A stretch of 64,000 nucleotides of DNA from Candidatus Thorarchaeota archaeon (GTDB lineage Archaea > Asgardarchaeota > Thorarchaeia > Thorarchaeales > Thorarchaeaceae), in NCBI GenBank assembly GCA_020348985.1, contig CP070761.1:1732591-1796590 (forward strand), written 5' to 3'. The notes beneath the pieces were generated by a model that worked only from the letters and a program-made list of their open reading frames with translations, ran no database searches and was not told the origin of the DNA. Both the position numbers and the translations under genes were made by a program. This document shows, piece by piece, positions 53,288-61,719 of the stretch (positions are counted from its first letter, which is position 1; the number at the start of each line of letters is the position of its first letter).

Positions 53288-53294
53288 TTATATC
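53288..53294 (+). promoter_or_regulatory. TATA box of tRNA-Pro
   Basis: TTATATC is centred 31 bases upstream of the tRNA-Pro 5' end, as expected for an archaeal tRNA promoter. Confidence 0.6.
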
Positions 53295-53321
53295 GAAAAA
53301 CTAGGGGACTCGATGCAACAT

Positions 53322-53399
53322 GGGTCGGTGGTCTAGCTTGGCTATGATTCCTGGTTTGGGTCCAGGGGATCGTGAGTTCGAATCTCACCCGGCCCACCA
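53322..53399 (+). tRNA. trnP: tRNA-Pro (TGG)
   Basis: The acceptor is GGGTCGG/CCGGCCC (one G-U pair) with A73 and encoded CCA. The anticodon arm is CCTGG-TTTGGGT-CCAGG with anticodon TGG. The T arm is GTGAG-TTCGAAT-CTCAC. No intron is present. It is the only uninterrupted tRNA of the five in the window. Confidence 0.96.
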
Positions 53400-53461
53400 C
53401 TAGTTCTCACTTCGGCAATAGTCGTAATCCTTATCTCAAACAGAATTCGCCTTGTGGCGAC

Positions 53462-54181
53462 ATGTCTAACCCGTCATCAGTGCGAGAGAAGCTTGCACGG
53501 CGCATTGCTGGGGAGATTGCTCTCTCGGACCATCCTGGTCAAGCAATACGTAAATGGCGGGAGCGATTCAGACTCCCTCAGATTGAACTCGCAGATTACC
53601 TCGGGATTAGTCCAAGTGTGATAAGCGATTATGAGTCTGGACGACGGAAGTCCCCGGGAACATCTACGATCAAACGATTTGTAATGGCTTTGCTTGATTT
53701 GGACGAGCGCAGCGGAGGTCAGGTCATTGCAGCATTTGTACGCTTAATGGATGTCAGCCCAATAGACCTTAACATAGTTCTAGCTATTGATGACTTTGCG
53801 GCACCTTTGACAATCAATGACTTCTTCCGTAGGCTGAGGTGCACGACAAAGGCCGGGACAGAACTACTAGATAGAGAAATCTATGGATACTCGGTTGTTG
53901 ACTTGGAAAAATCCGTGAAGGAGCTAAGTAGCGAAGCATTCCTCAAGCTTTTCGGGGCTACCACAGAGCGGTGCCTAATCTTCACGAAGGTGAACACAGG
54001 CCGCGCACCAATGATTGCCATCAAGTCGCAGGAATTCAAACCATCGGCAATCATCCTGCATGGAATCAAGAAAGTTGACAAGTTGGCCTTGGAATTGGCC
54101 GACCAGATGAGAATACCTCTTGCAGTCACTGACATAAGATCAATCGAGGATTTAATCACAAGTCTGAGGAGTCTCGAATAG
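53462..54181 (+). CDS. Predicted HTH transcriptional regulator (COG1709-like)
   Basis: The 239-residue protein has a Cro/CI-type helix-turn-helix near residues 38-85 (WRERFRLPQIELADYLGISPSVISDYESGRRK) and an archaeal C-terminal domain with DRMRIPLAVTDIRS-like strands. ATG 53462 is used. The frame from 53372 would overlap tRNA-Pro. The target is unknown. The gene is convergent with pyrB (2 bases between the ends). Confidence 0.85.
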   Translation: MSNPSSVREKLARRIAGEIALSDHPGQAIRKWRERFRLPQIELADYLGISPSVISDYESGRRKSPGTSTIKRFVMALLDLDERSGGQVIAAFVRLMDVSPIDLNIVLAIDDFAAPLTINDFFRRLRCTTKAGTELLDREIYGYSVVDLEKSVKELSSEAFLKLFGATTERCLIFTKVNTGRAPMIAIKSQEFKPSAIILHGIKKVDKLALELADQMRIPLAVTDIRSIEDLITSLRSLE

Positions 54182-54183
54182 GA

Positions 54184-55098
54184 TTAGCTGAAAATCAGGC
54201 TCAAGATTGCCATCCGGGTTACAACGCCATTGTACACCTGGTCGAAGTATCTGGCCTGAGGAGTGGCATCAACTTCTGCGTCGATCTCGTCAACGCGCGG
54301 AAGTGGATGCAGGATAATTGCATCGTTTCTCATCATTCCAACTTCGTGAAGAGTTATTCTGAACTCACCCTTGACTGCATCATACTCACGGATGTCGGGG
54401 AATCTTTCTTTCTGAATTCTAGTCATGTAGACTACATCAACGTCTCTTACTGCTTCTTCGATAGTATCTACTTCGACAACATCCAATCCTGACTTCTTCA
54501 TCTCATCAATTATAGCAGGTTTCATCCTTAATGCTTCGGGCGCTGCAAGTTTGATTTTCACATCATACTTGGAGAGTGCCATCCCAAGTGAATGTACAGT
54601 GCGCCCATACTTCAAGTCTCCACACAGAGAGATGGTCAGCCCATCTATTCTCCTCATCATCTTTCTAATTGAATACAGGTCAAGCAGAGCTTGAGTTGGA
54701 TGCTCTTCTGCGCCACTACCAGCGTTGATTACCGGAATCTTTGAGAACTCGGCAGCAACACGGGCAGAACCATCAAGAGGATGACGCATGACAATGACAT
54801 CTGCATAGCGCTCTACAGTTCGAATCGTGTCAGCCAGGGTCTCTCCTTTTCCTCCGGCGCTTGTCACACCGATGTCTGCAAAACCCAATACACTCCCCCC
54901 TAATCTGAGCATTGCACTCTCAAAGGATAGCCTCGTTCGGGTTGATGGCTCAAAGAAGAGTGTAGCCATGATCTTGCCGGAGAGTTCTTTACTCCTCTCA
55001 ACGGCAACAAGTTCCATTTTTGCAGATGTGTCAAGAATCACTTCGATGTCTTGACGACTCAAATCGTGAATGCTGATCAGATTTGGGAGTTCAAACAT
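54184..55098 (-). CDS. pyrB: Aspartate carbamoyltransferase catalytic subunit
   Basis: The enzyme of about 304 residues forms carbamoyl-aspartate in pyrimidine synthesis. FFEPSTRTRLSFESAMLRLGG contains the STRT carbamoyl-phosphate site. RHPLDGSAR, HPTQALLDLY, GDLKYGRTVHSL and LHPLPRVDEI complete the active site. ATG 55098 gives the normal length. The regulatory subunit gene pyrI, often next to pyrB in archaea, is not present here. It is transcribed after dCMP deaminase on the same strand. Confidence 0.96.
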   Translation of the reverse strand: MFELPNLISIHDLSRQDIEVILDTSAKMELVAVERSKELSGKIMATLFFEPSTRTRLSFESAMLRLGGSVLGFADIGVTSAGGKGETLADTIRTVERYADVIVMRHPLDGSARVAAEFSKIPVINAGSGAEEHPTQALLDLYSIRKMMRRIDGLTISLCGDLKYGRTVHSLGMALSKYDVKIKLAAPEALRMKPAIIDEMKKSGLDVVEVDTIEEAVRDVDVVYMTRIQKERFPDIREYDAVKGEFRITLHEVGMMRNDAIILHPLPRVDEIDAEVDATPQARYFDQVYNGVVTRMAILSLIFS

Positions 55099-55179
55099 TT
55101 GATGCGACTCCTGCCTAACAAGACGCAGGGTGTCCACTTCTCTTTAGTCTTTCCCGAAATCAACGTAGACGCAAACCAA

Positions 55180-55662
55180 TTACAAGGAGTTGTTGGCGTT
55201 TCTCCCATACTTACGTGCTACTTCAACTGCCCTGAATACTATCCCAGCTAGTTCCAGAAGCTCCTCGGCAAGAGGGTCGTCATAATGCTCAGCGTAGATA
55301 ATCTCATCTATACCAGCGTTGATCATCATTTTTGCACAGATGCTACATGGCATGGTTGTCACATATGCTTTGGCGCCTTTCACTGAAACGCCATGAAATG
55401 CAGCCTGGATGATGGCATTCTGTTCTGCATGAAGCCCTCTACAAAGCTCATGCCGCTCTCCTGACTTAAGCCCCATCTCCTCTCGCATGCATCCTACTTC
55501 GTCACAATGAGGAAGTCCCTTTGGCGCTCCGTTGTATCCTGTGCTTAGAATCTGAGATTCTTTCACCAAGACTGCACCTACCTGATTCCTCAGGCAGGTT
55601 GAACGAGACGAAACCAAGTCTGCAATCTCGGCGAAATAGACATCCTTGCTCTTACGGACCAT
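55180..55662 (-). CDS. dCMP deaminase / ComEB-type cytidylate deaminase
   Basis: The 160-residue zinc deaminase has the C-terminal site [11 protein letters not shown] (His and catalytic Glu) and [15 protein letters not shown] (two Cys). An earlier structural cysteine cluster is seen in [11 protein letters not shown] and LCRG. It converts dCMP to dUMP, feeding thymidylate synthesis. pyrB follows 80 bases downstream on the same strand, so pyrimidine genes are adjacent. Confidence 0.92.
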   Translation of the reverse strand: MVRKSKDVYFAEIADLVSSRSTCLRNQVGAVLVKESQILSTGYNGAPKGLPHCDEVGCMREEMGLKSGERHELCRGLHAEQNAIIQAAFHGVSVKGAKAYVTTMPCSICAKMMINAGIDEIIYAEHYDDPLAEELLELAGIVFRAVEVARKYGRNANNSL

Positions 55663-55806
55663 TTCTTCATTGCCACTCCGTCAACAGAAGACCAGGGCCA
55701 TTGCCTCTCTTAAGAAGTTGGCTTTTTGACGAAGGGAAAACAGATGACAAAGGTAAAAAGAAGAGCGTCAACTCTTGCGCCGACAACTTGAGAACTAGAC
55801 ATGCTT

Positions 55807-55813
55807 GGAGTGA
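55807..55813 (+). promoter_or_regulatory. Shine-Dalgarno GGAGTGA for SRP19
   Basis: GGAGTGA lies 6 bases before CTG 55820. No ATG, GTG or TTG exists in the SRP19 frame between the upstream stop (55814 region) and the conserved sequence. Confidence 0.5.
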
Positions 55814-55819
55814 CCTAAA

Positions 55820-56188
55820 CTGAGGAAACGTGACGGAATCATCGTCTGGCCTGCATATCTTGACTCAACTCTAACTCGTGCTGAGGGACGAAGGATTCCC
55901 TCCAATTTGGCCGCCCCCGAAGTTACAGTGGAGATACTAAGAGAGGCAGCAGAATCGATTTCCTTCGAATACGAATTGGAGCCGGACAAGCTCTATCCAC
56001 GGAGCAAACGAGACCGGGCAGGCAAAGGATACTTGCTCGTATCCAATCCTCAGGGACACAAGAAACAGAGACTCCTGCTTATGTTAGCCAAAGGGGTTCG
56101 ACGGGCAGTCGCCAAGCGTGAGTCTGCGAAGCAGGCAGCAGCCAAGAAGAAGGAAACCAAGAAGGGGAAGAAGGGAAAGAGGCGATAG
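55820..56188 (+). CDS. srp19: Signal recognition particle 19 kDa protein, apparent CTG start
   Basis: The 122-residue protein reads RKRDGIIVWPAYLDSTLTRA, EGRRIPSNLAAPEVT and YELEPDKLYPRSKRDR, the SRP19 signature that binds helices 6 and 8 of SRP RNA. It has a Lys-rich tail. The first usual start codon (TTG 55907) would delete the conserved VWPAYLDS and EGRRIP core. The only plausible initiator upstream is CTG 55820, with GGAGTGA before it. gar1 follows after 31 bases. Confidence 0.88.
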   Translation: MRKRDGIIVWPAYLDSTLTRAEGRRIPSNLAAPEVTVEILREAAESISFEYELEPDKLYPRSKRDRAGKGYLLVSNPQGHKKQRLLLMLAKGVRRAVAKRESAKQAAAKKKETKKGKKGKRR

Positions 56189-56219
56189 TCCGCAGCCGCG
56201 GCTTTGGAGAGGAATCGCC

Positions 56220-56474
56220 ATGCGTCGACTCGGTAAGGTATTGCACATCTCAAAGCGCGGTGCTCTGATCCTTCGAACTGAGAAGACACCTCCAATGGGG
56301 AAGGAAGCCATCGTAGTGGACAAGAAGGTCCAAAAAATCGGATGGATACAAGACGTGTTTGGTCCAGTGAAGAATCCCTATGTCTCAGTCAAGCCATATG
56401 ACAAGATGGCCGCCGAGAAGTTGTTAGGTCAAATTCTCTATCTCTATCGGCGAAAAAGCACACCGAAGAGATAA
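56220..56474 (+). CDS. gar1: H/ACA RNP subunit Gar1
   Basis: The 84-residue protein starts RRLGKVLHISKRGALILRTE and contains VVDKKVQKIGWIQDVFGPVKNPYVSVKP, the Gar1 beta-barrel motif. It helps Cbf5 in RNA-guided pseudouridylation. ATG 56220 follows GGAGAGG and removes 34 residues of SRP19 overlap present in the longer frame. It is probably co-transcribed with srp19. Confidence 0.94.
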   Translation: MRRLGKVLHISKRGALILRTEKTPPMGKEAIVVDKKVQKIGWIQDVFGPVKNPYVSVKPYDKMAAEKLLGQILYLYRRKSTPKR

Positions 56475-56613
56475 TCTATTTGTCAAAAGAGCTATGCAAC
56501 AATGCACAGATGTGTACATTAAGCTTCAGAAATGAGAAGCACCTAGCAGCGAATTTATTTGGGTTGTTGCGAGATGTTTTCCGGTATCATGTGTCTAGTC
56601 CAGGGTCATCTCG

Positions 56614-56961
56614 ATGAACGAAATTGCGGATCAGATTATTCTCGCACTTCGAACGGTCGGAGTAGCTGGTCTTAGAATCGACGAACTGGCCACCAAACTA
56701 GAGATGAAATCCCAAAAGATAGCAACAACAATCACAAGATTGACCTCTGAGGGTTTGATAATGCAGAAACAAGAATCTGAAGGTGAAAGGTACGTCCTGA
56801 GTGGTAATCTTCCAGATGACCTAGACAATACTGGTGTTGGTGACTTGAACGGGTGTCCCTGTTTTCACTGCTTGAGAATTGGCAAATGCGGTGTGCGTCA
56901 ACCTGACTCCCCAGTCCGATGTAGGGAACTAGAAGAATGGATGTTAACTGACTCATCCTAG
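56614..56961 (+). CDS. RPC34-like RNA polymerase III subunit homologue (winged helix plus Fe-S site)
   Basis: The 115-residue protein has an N-terminal winged helix (about residues 5-65; RIDELATKLEMKSQKIATTI). A C-terminal cysteine cluster CPCFHC-x5-C...PVRC followed by ELEEW matches the order of the C-terminal Fe-S motif of human RPC39/yeast Rpc34 and its archaeal orthologues. In eukaryotes this subunit recruits TFIIIB. The archaeal role is unsettled. It is a single-gene unit with its own 140-base upstream gap. Confidence 0.85.
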   Translation: MNEIADQIILALRTVGVAGLRIDELATKLEMKSQKIATTITRLTSEGLIMQKQESEGERYVLSGNLPDDLDNTGVGDLNGCPCFHCLRIGKCGVRQPDSPVRCRELEEWMLTDSS

Positions 56962-56976
56962 GCATCGCGTCTATTT

Positions 56977-57573
56977 CTAGCGGATTGGCCCAGAGGCCAA
57001 GAGATAGATCTCAGCGCTAGTCCTACGTGAAGCTTCGGGCTTCACAAGCCTAACAGAGTGAAATTGTCTCTTCACATTCGACAGAAACTCTTGGAATCCC
57101 TTTCCCTGAAAGACTTTGGTGAATACCTTGCCACTTGGTGTAAGGAGCTTCTGTGCAAGTTGAATCGTTGCTTCTACCAACGCGAGCTGTCTGACTGTGT
57201 CCAGTTCCCAGTTGCCACTTACTTTTGGGGAACAATCAGAAATGACAAGGTCGACTGAACCCTCAGTCTTCTTCTCTATCTCCATGACTGTCTCTGGATT
57301 AGTTATGTCTCCCTGAATGAAGCTGACATTCTTCATCGGCTTGATGGGGCTCAAATCAACTGCAACTACTCTCAAACCTGCATCAAGTTCGAGAAGCACC
57401 TGAGTCCAACTACCGGGAGCGCAGCAAAGATCTAGGACCTTGTTCACTCCTTTCAAGAGATGGTGCTTCGTTGCCACCTGTCTGAGCTTGTACGCACTTC
57501 TTGCTCTGTAGCCGTGTTTCTTTGCAGCTTGATAGTAGTGCTCTTTCGTGCGCGGTTTCTTCGGTCTTGGCAA
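56977..57573 (-). CDS. rlmE: RlmE/FtsJ-type rRNA 2'-O-methyltransferase
   Basis: The 198-residue SAM methyltransferase has KKHGYRARSAYKL (catalytic Lys), VLDLCCAPGSWTQVLLE (motif I), VAVDLSPI and VDLVISDCSPKVSGNWELD (catalytic Asp), and GKVFTKVFQGKGF (catalytic Lys). It methylates a ribose in the 23S A loop or tRNA. It follows trm1 by 3 bases on the same strand, so both RNA methylases are co-transcribed. Confidence 0.94.
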   Translation of the reverse strand: MPRPKKPRTKEHYYQAAKKHGYRARSAYKLRQVATKHHLLKGVNKVLDLCCAPGSWTQVLLELDAGLRVVAVDLSPIKPMKNVSFIQGDITNPETVMEIEKKTEGSVDLVISDCSPKVSGNWELDTVRQLALVEATIQLAQKLLTPSGKVFTKVFQGKGFQEFLSNVKRQFHSVRLVKPEASRRTSAEIYLLASGPIR

Positions 57574-57576
57574 GTT

Positions 57577-58785
57577 TCAGGCACGCTCCTGTGAATAATC
57601 CTTCAGTAGTTTGACTACTTCTGATTTCGGAGCATCAGTTCGAATCGCAGTGGATTTAAAGTGTGTTCGTGAAACACGGAATCCCAAATTGACCAGCATG
57701 AGTTTCAGTAGTTCTGTCTTGGGAGGAGGCACATTGTGCAAATCGCATAGAGCGTGGATGTCAGTATAGATGTAATCTGTCAGTGGCTCCTCTTCCACCA
57801 TCATGGCAAGAAGTCGTTCAACACTTGCATGAAACCAATCGAATTCCTTGATTGACTCTCCTGCGTGCTCAAGCATGGTTCTGTCATAAAGTGACCCAAT
57901 CCAGAGCGGACCCGCCGTCGTGATACTTCCCGAACAGCTCTCTGCTTGATGATTGAACCCCCCTGTGGAAGGGCCGTCTTGAAGACTGACTGTCTCAGTT
58001 GACATGCAGCTTGGACAGTAGTAAACGAATCCTATCTCCGATGCCTGCACGTTTGACTCTGTACGACTGGCCTTCACTCCTATCCAAGCCCGGATGAAGT
58101 GTTCAGAGCTAAGAACTGCCAATGGTCTAATTGATCTATCATTCAATCCGGCAACACGATATGCCAAACCTAGCAGAAGTCTTACCGCAATTTCGTGCGA
58201 GAAAGGACTTCGAAAAGAGTATCCGCCATATCGACGCATTGCCACATCGGGCCAGACTCCACATAGGGCAGGCATGTCCGTGGCAGTCAATGCCAGCAGT
58301 CCATTTCGGGGGTTTAACGACTGAATTGCAGCATTCAGAAAGGGCGCCGGCGACCCAAACGGGTCTACGTCGACGTAGTCAAACCTCTTTCCCCTTGACT
58401 CGGAGATGAGGAGCAGTTTCGCATCTCCTTTCTTTGCTTCACACCGATCCTGGAAACCTAACGTCTCAATGTTTTTCGCAGCCATCTCAACAGCAGTAGG
58501 GTTTGCATCAAACATCAAAGCTTGGAAATTTCCTGGAACTTCATTCAGATATCGTAGTGTTCGAACACCAGAACCTGCCAATGGCTCACAGAGAAGGTCT
58601 ATCTCATTGTCTCTAATGTATGTGTGAAGGAAGATTACGGAGAAATCACGATTAACTCTCATTCTTGGATTCATAAATACTGGAAGACTAGATGTTGGCT
58701 GTTGCTTATCCTCACTATAGTGGTCAACATCTGCACTTACGAAGGTAGTCTTGCCCTCCGTGTATTCTTTTGTGCGTATCATCAC
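57577..58785 (-). CDS. trm1: tRNA (guanine26-N2)-dimethyltransferase Trm1
   Basis: The 402-residue enzyme has FMNPRMRVNRDFSV near the start, LCEPLAGSGVRTLRYLNEV (SAM site), and YVDVDPFGSPAPFLNAAIQSL with the catalytic D-P-F-G motif. A C-terminal zinc-like part includes YYCPSCM. It makes m2,2G at position 26. All five tRNAs in this window have G at or near 26, consistent with a substrate role. The length and order fit the family. Confidence 0.95.
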   Translation of the reverse strand: MMIRTKEYTEGKTTFVSADVDHYSEDKQQPTSSLPVFMNPRMRVNRDFSVIFLHTYIRDNEIDLLCEPLAGSGVRTLRYLNEVPGNFQALMFDANPTAVEMAAKNIETLGFQDRCEAKKGDAKLLLISESRGKRFDYVDVDPFGSPAPFLNAAIQSLNPRNGLLALTATDMPALCGVWPDVAMRRYGGYSFRSPFSHEIAVRLLLGLAYRVAGLNDRSIRPLAVLSSEHFIRAWIGVKASRTESNVQASEIGFVYYCPSCMSTETVSLQDGPSTGGFNHQAESCSGSITTAGPLWIGSLYDRTMLEHAGESIKEFDWFHASVERLLAMMVEEEPLTDYIYTDIHALCDLHNVPPPKTELLKLMLVNLGFRVSRTHFKSTAIRTDAPKSEVVKLLKDYSQERA

Positions 58786-58891
58786 CTAGCAATCAAAAGA
58801 ACCATGGCTTTGCTAATAAGAGTGCTTCAGTGTCCAACCCAGAACGTTTTAACAATGTCATGCTTGCGGTGTGAATAGGAGTTTTCTCAGC

Positions 58892-59380
58892 ATGACAACC
58901 AAAGTAAGAATCGAAACGAATCGTGGCACCATTGTGGCTGAACTCTGGCCTGACGACGCCATAAACACAGTGAAAAACTTCGTCACATTGACACAGAAAG
59001 GGTACTACGACGGTGTTACCTTCCACCGAGTAATCGACAATTTCGTCGTTCAAGGTGGAGACCCCACTGGTACCGGAAGTGGTGGCCCGGGATATGCCAT
59101 ACCATGTGAGACTCGTGGTCACAGGCAGAAGCATGATGATGGGATTCTCTCGATGGCTCACGCAGGAAGAGACACCGGTGGGAGTCAGTTCTTCATTTGT
59201 CTCAGTAGAGAATCCACAAAGCATCTCGATGGCAAGCACACAGTTTTCGGGAAGGTGACCGAAGGCCTGGATGTCGTTCATGAAATAAAACAAGGCGATC
59301 AGATGTTGAAGGCTGAGGTCTTAGAGATAGATTCTTCTGTCGAAGCTCATGAGCTGAAGACACTGAAGTCCTGGCGCTAA
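58892..59380 (+). CDS. Cyclophilin-type peptidyl-prolyl isomerase
   Basis: The 162-residue cyclophilin has FVTLTQKGYYDGVTFHRVIDNFVVQGGDPTG (active-site His-Arg, Phe and Gln), GGSQFFICLS and the HLDGKHTVFGKV segment with the common cyclosporin-site His in place of Trp. It speeds proline isomerisation during folding in the cytoplasm. ATG 58892 lies 10 bases after AGGAG, making it likelier than the GTG at 58871. Confidence 0.93.
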   Translation: MTTKVRIETNRGTIVAELWPDDAINTVKNFVTLTQKGYYDGVTFHRVIDNFVVQGGDPTGTGSGGPGYAIPCETRGHRQKHDDGILSMAHAGRDTGGSQFFICLSRESTKHLDGKHTVFGKVTEGLDVVHEIKQGDQMLKAEVLEIDSSVEAHELKTLKSWR

Positions 59381-59480
59381 GATTTCTTTCTTGATGTGTC
59401 CCGGTTTGGGTCACATCATCCTGCATCTTTTGCTATCCTACAGCAAAGCCTAAATATGTCGTACTTAACGATGTTAAATT

Positions 59481-59484
59481 GGAG
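59481..59484 (+). promoter_or_regulatory. Shine-Dalgarno GGAG fixing the hppA start
   Basis: GGAG lies 6 bases before ATG 59491. The alternative TTG 59479 would place it inside the coding sequence. Confidence 0.55.
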
Positions 59485-59490
59485 TTGTTT

Positions 59491-61644
59491 ATGTCTTCAG
59501 TCGTTTTCCTATCAGTGGCTATCTTCTCAGGCCTTCTCTCGATTCTAGTCTCAGTTCTAACCTTTCGCAGGGTCATGAAGTACGATGAAGGCGATGACAA
59601 GATGAAGAGTGTGAGCGCTCTAATCGAAGACGGCGCATACTCATTCATCAGAATTCAATATAGAACGCTGCTGATCTTTATGGTCATTCTAGCCTTTCTG
59701 ATTGCGGTGTCCTTCGATTGGCTCGGAGTTCCGATAGCAATCTCGTATGTCCTTGGATCCCTCTCGAGCATGATTGCAGGATATGTCGGCATTATTGTCG
59801 CAACTAGGGCGAACAGAAGGACTGCATCGGCTGCCGCAGCAGGCGGTCTTAACCCTGCATTCAATGTAGCCTTTAGAGCTGGCTCAGTGATGGGTTTGAT
59901 GATTGCAGGACTTGCTCTCACAGGACTTGGTTCCCTCTATGTTGTTTGGGATTTTCTATTTCCGACCGGAAGTAGCATCGAGCTATGGGAGATTCTAACT
60001 GGGTTCTCTTTCGGGTCAAGTACAGTGTCCCTTTTTGCCAAGGCTGGAGGTGGCATTTACACGAAGACTGCTGATCTTGCCGCTGACATAGTTGGCAAAA
60101 TCGAGTATAATATCCCTGAAGATGATCCAAGAAATCCGGCGGCCATTGCTGACGCTGTCGGTGACAATGTCGGTGATGTTGCTGGCACTGGTGCAGACCT
60201 CTTTGATAGCAACATTGCAGCAATCCTAGCCGCAGCAATTCTTGGAGCCGCCATAGATGTTATGCTAGCAACCCCGCTGCCATTTGGTCTATTACCTCTC
60301 TTCATCGCAGCTTTGGGAACCCTTGCATCAGTCATAGGTGTGTTCTTTGTACGTGCTTCATGTGACGAGGATAGGGTCCCTTGCGAAGCAGACCCAGGTC
60401 CCGCGTTGAACAGAGGCACCTACCTGACAACAGTGCTTTTTGCCATAATCACACTAGTCGTCATCACTATTGTGGGAATAGACCTTGTTATTGCGATAGC
60501 AGCGATACTTGGCCTACTAACCGGTGTTATCATTGGTTTCACATCAGATGTTTTCACTAATGACAAGGGCTTGGGAGGATTCAGGCCAGTTCCCAACATG
60601 GTCGACTCAGCAGAGAAGAGCGCAGCCAATCTAATTCTATCAGGCTACTCGTACGGCCTTCTAAGTGCAGTTCCATCTGTTCTGATAATTGCCATTGCCT
60701 TGGTTGGTTCATTTACACTAGGATCATTGACAACCTCACCGGGGCTCGGCGGATGGCAAGGAGGATTATATCTCGTTGCAATTGCTGCAGTTGGTCTGCT
60801 TTCCACAAATGGTATGGTCATGAGTTCTGACACCTATGGCCCAATAGTTGACAATGCCAGAGGCGTAATCGAACAATCTGATGCAGCAAGGAATGCGATA
60901 ATCGTCGCCGACCGGCTGGATGCTAGCGGGAATACTGCGAAGGCGATTACAAAAGGATTCACTATTGGCGCCTCGGCAATATCAGTTCTCGCACTATTTG
61001 CTGCTTTCATTCAATCTGCCCGAGATTTTGTTGGAGCTGATATTGTCGTCAATTTCGCAGACCCATTCATTCTGTCTGGTGCCTTCATAGGAGCACTTGT
61101 TCCTACCGCCTTCTCTGCAATATTGATTCTTGGAGTAGGACGAAACTCAGAACGAATGATAGCCGAGATACGTCGACAATTTCACGAGGACCCTGGCATC
61201 CTCGAAGGAAACTCCAGTCCTGACTACGACCGATGCATTGGACTGGCCACATCAGGAGCTATCAGAGAGTTACTTCCTGGCACGGTCATTGCAGTCGTTG
61301 TCACTATATTGACAGGTGCTGTCTTGGGTTTGGAAGCACTTGCCGGTTACCTAGGAGGTGCTGTAATAGTTGGACTCATCATGGCACTCCTGATGGATAA
61401 TGCGGGTGGAGCTTGGGACAATGCAAAGAAGATTATCGAATCACCTGTATCACCCATCCCAAGTGACGACCCACGATACATAGAGTATCATAATAATGCA
61501 GTTCTAGGAGACATGGTTGGTGATCCATTCAAGGACACAGCGGGGCCCAGCATCAATACGCTTCTCAGTGTCATCTCACTTACGGCCATTCTGTTCCTAC
61601 CCCTGATTTGGGCAGCTCACGTCTGGTTGATTGGTCTATTATGA
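59491..61644 (+). CDS. hppA: Membrane-bound pyrophosphatase, K+-independent type
   Basis: The 717-residue ion pump has about sixteen TM helices. The pyrophosphate site is seen in IADAVGDNVGDVAGTGADLFD and in DNAGGAWDNAKKIIE with DPFKDTAGPSINTLL. The residue deciding potassium need is Lys in GNTAKAITKG, where K+-dependent enzymes have Ala. This predicts a K+-independent, H+-pumping enzyme. It stores the energy of pyrophosphate as an ion gradient. The start is chosen by the GGAG site. Confidence 0.96.
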   Translation: MSSVVFLSVAIFSGLLSILVSVLTFRRVMKYDEGDDKMKSVSALIEDGAYSFIRIQYRTLLIFMVILAFLIAVSFDWLGVPIAISYVLGSLSSMIAGYVGIIVATRANRRTASAAAAGGLNPAFNVAFRAGSVMGLMIAGLALTGLGSLYVVWDFLFPTGSSIELWEILTGFSFGSSTVSLFAKAGGGIYTKTADLAADIVGKIEYNIPEDDPRNPAAIADAVGDNVGDVAGTGADLFDSNIAAILAAAILGAAIDVMLATPLPFGLLPLFIAALGTLASVIGVFFVRASCDEDRVPCEADPGPALNRGTYLTTVLFAIITLVVITIVGIDLVIAIAAILGLLTGVIIGFTSDVFTNDKGLGGFRPVPNMVDSAEKSAANLILSGYSYGLLSAVPSVLIIAIALVGSFTLGSLTTSPGLGGWQGGLYLVAIAAVGLLSTNGMVMSSDTYGPIVDNARGVIEQSDAARNAIIVADRLDASGNTAKAITKGFTIGASAISVLALFAAFIQSARDFVGADIVVNFADPFILSGAFIGALVPTAFSAILILGVGRNSERMIAEIRRQFHEDPGILEGNSSPDYDRCIGLATSGAIRELLPGTVIAVVVTILTGAVLGLEALAGYLGGAVIVGLIMALLMDNAGGAWDNAKKIIESPVSPIPSDDPRYIEYHNNAVLGDMVGDPFKDTAGPSINTLLSVISLTAILFLPLIWAAHVWLIGLL

Positions 61645-61719
61645 TACTGGACATCTCTGTCCAATCAGACGATTTATGGGGGGCCAATTTACAGAGCCAA
61701 ACCAGAGGTGGGAATCCCT

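Noticed and set aside
53372..53461. Longer N-terminus for the COG1709-like regulator
   Set aside because: It would start inside tRNA-Pro. ATG 53462 begins the conserved part.
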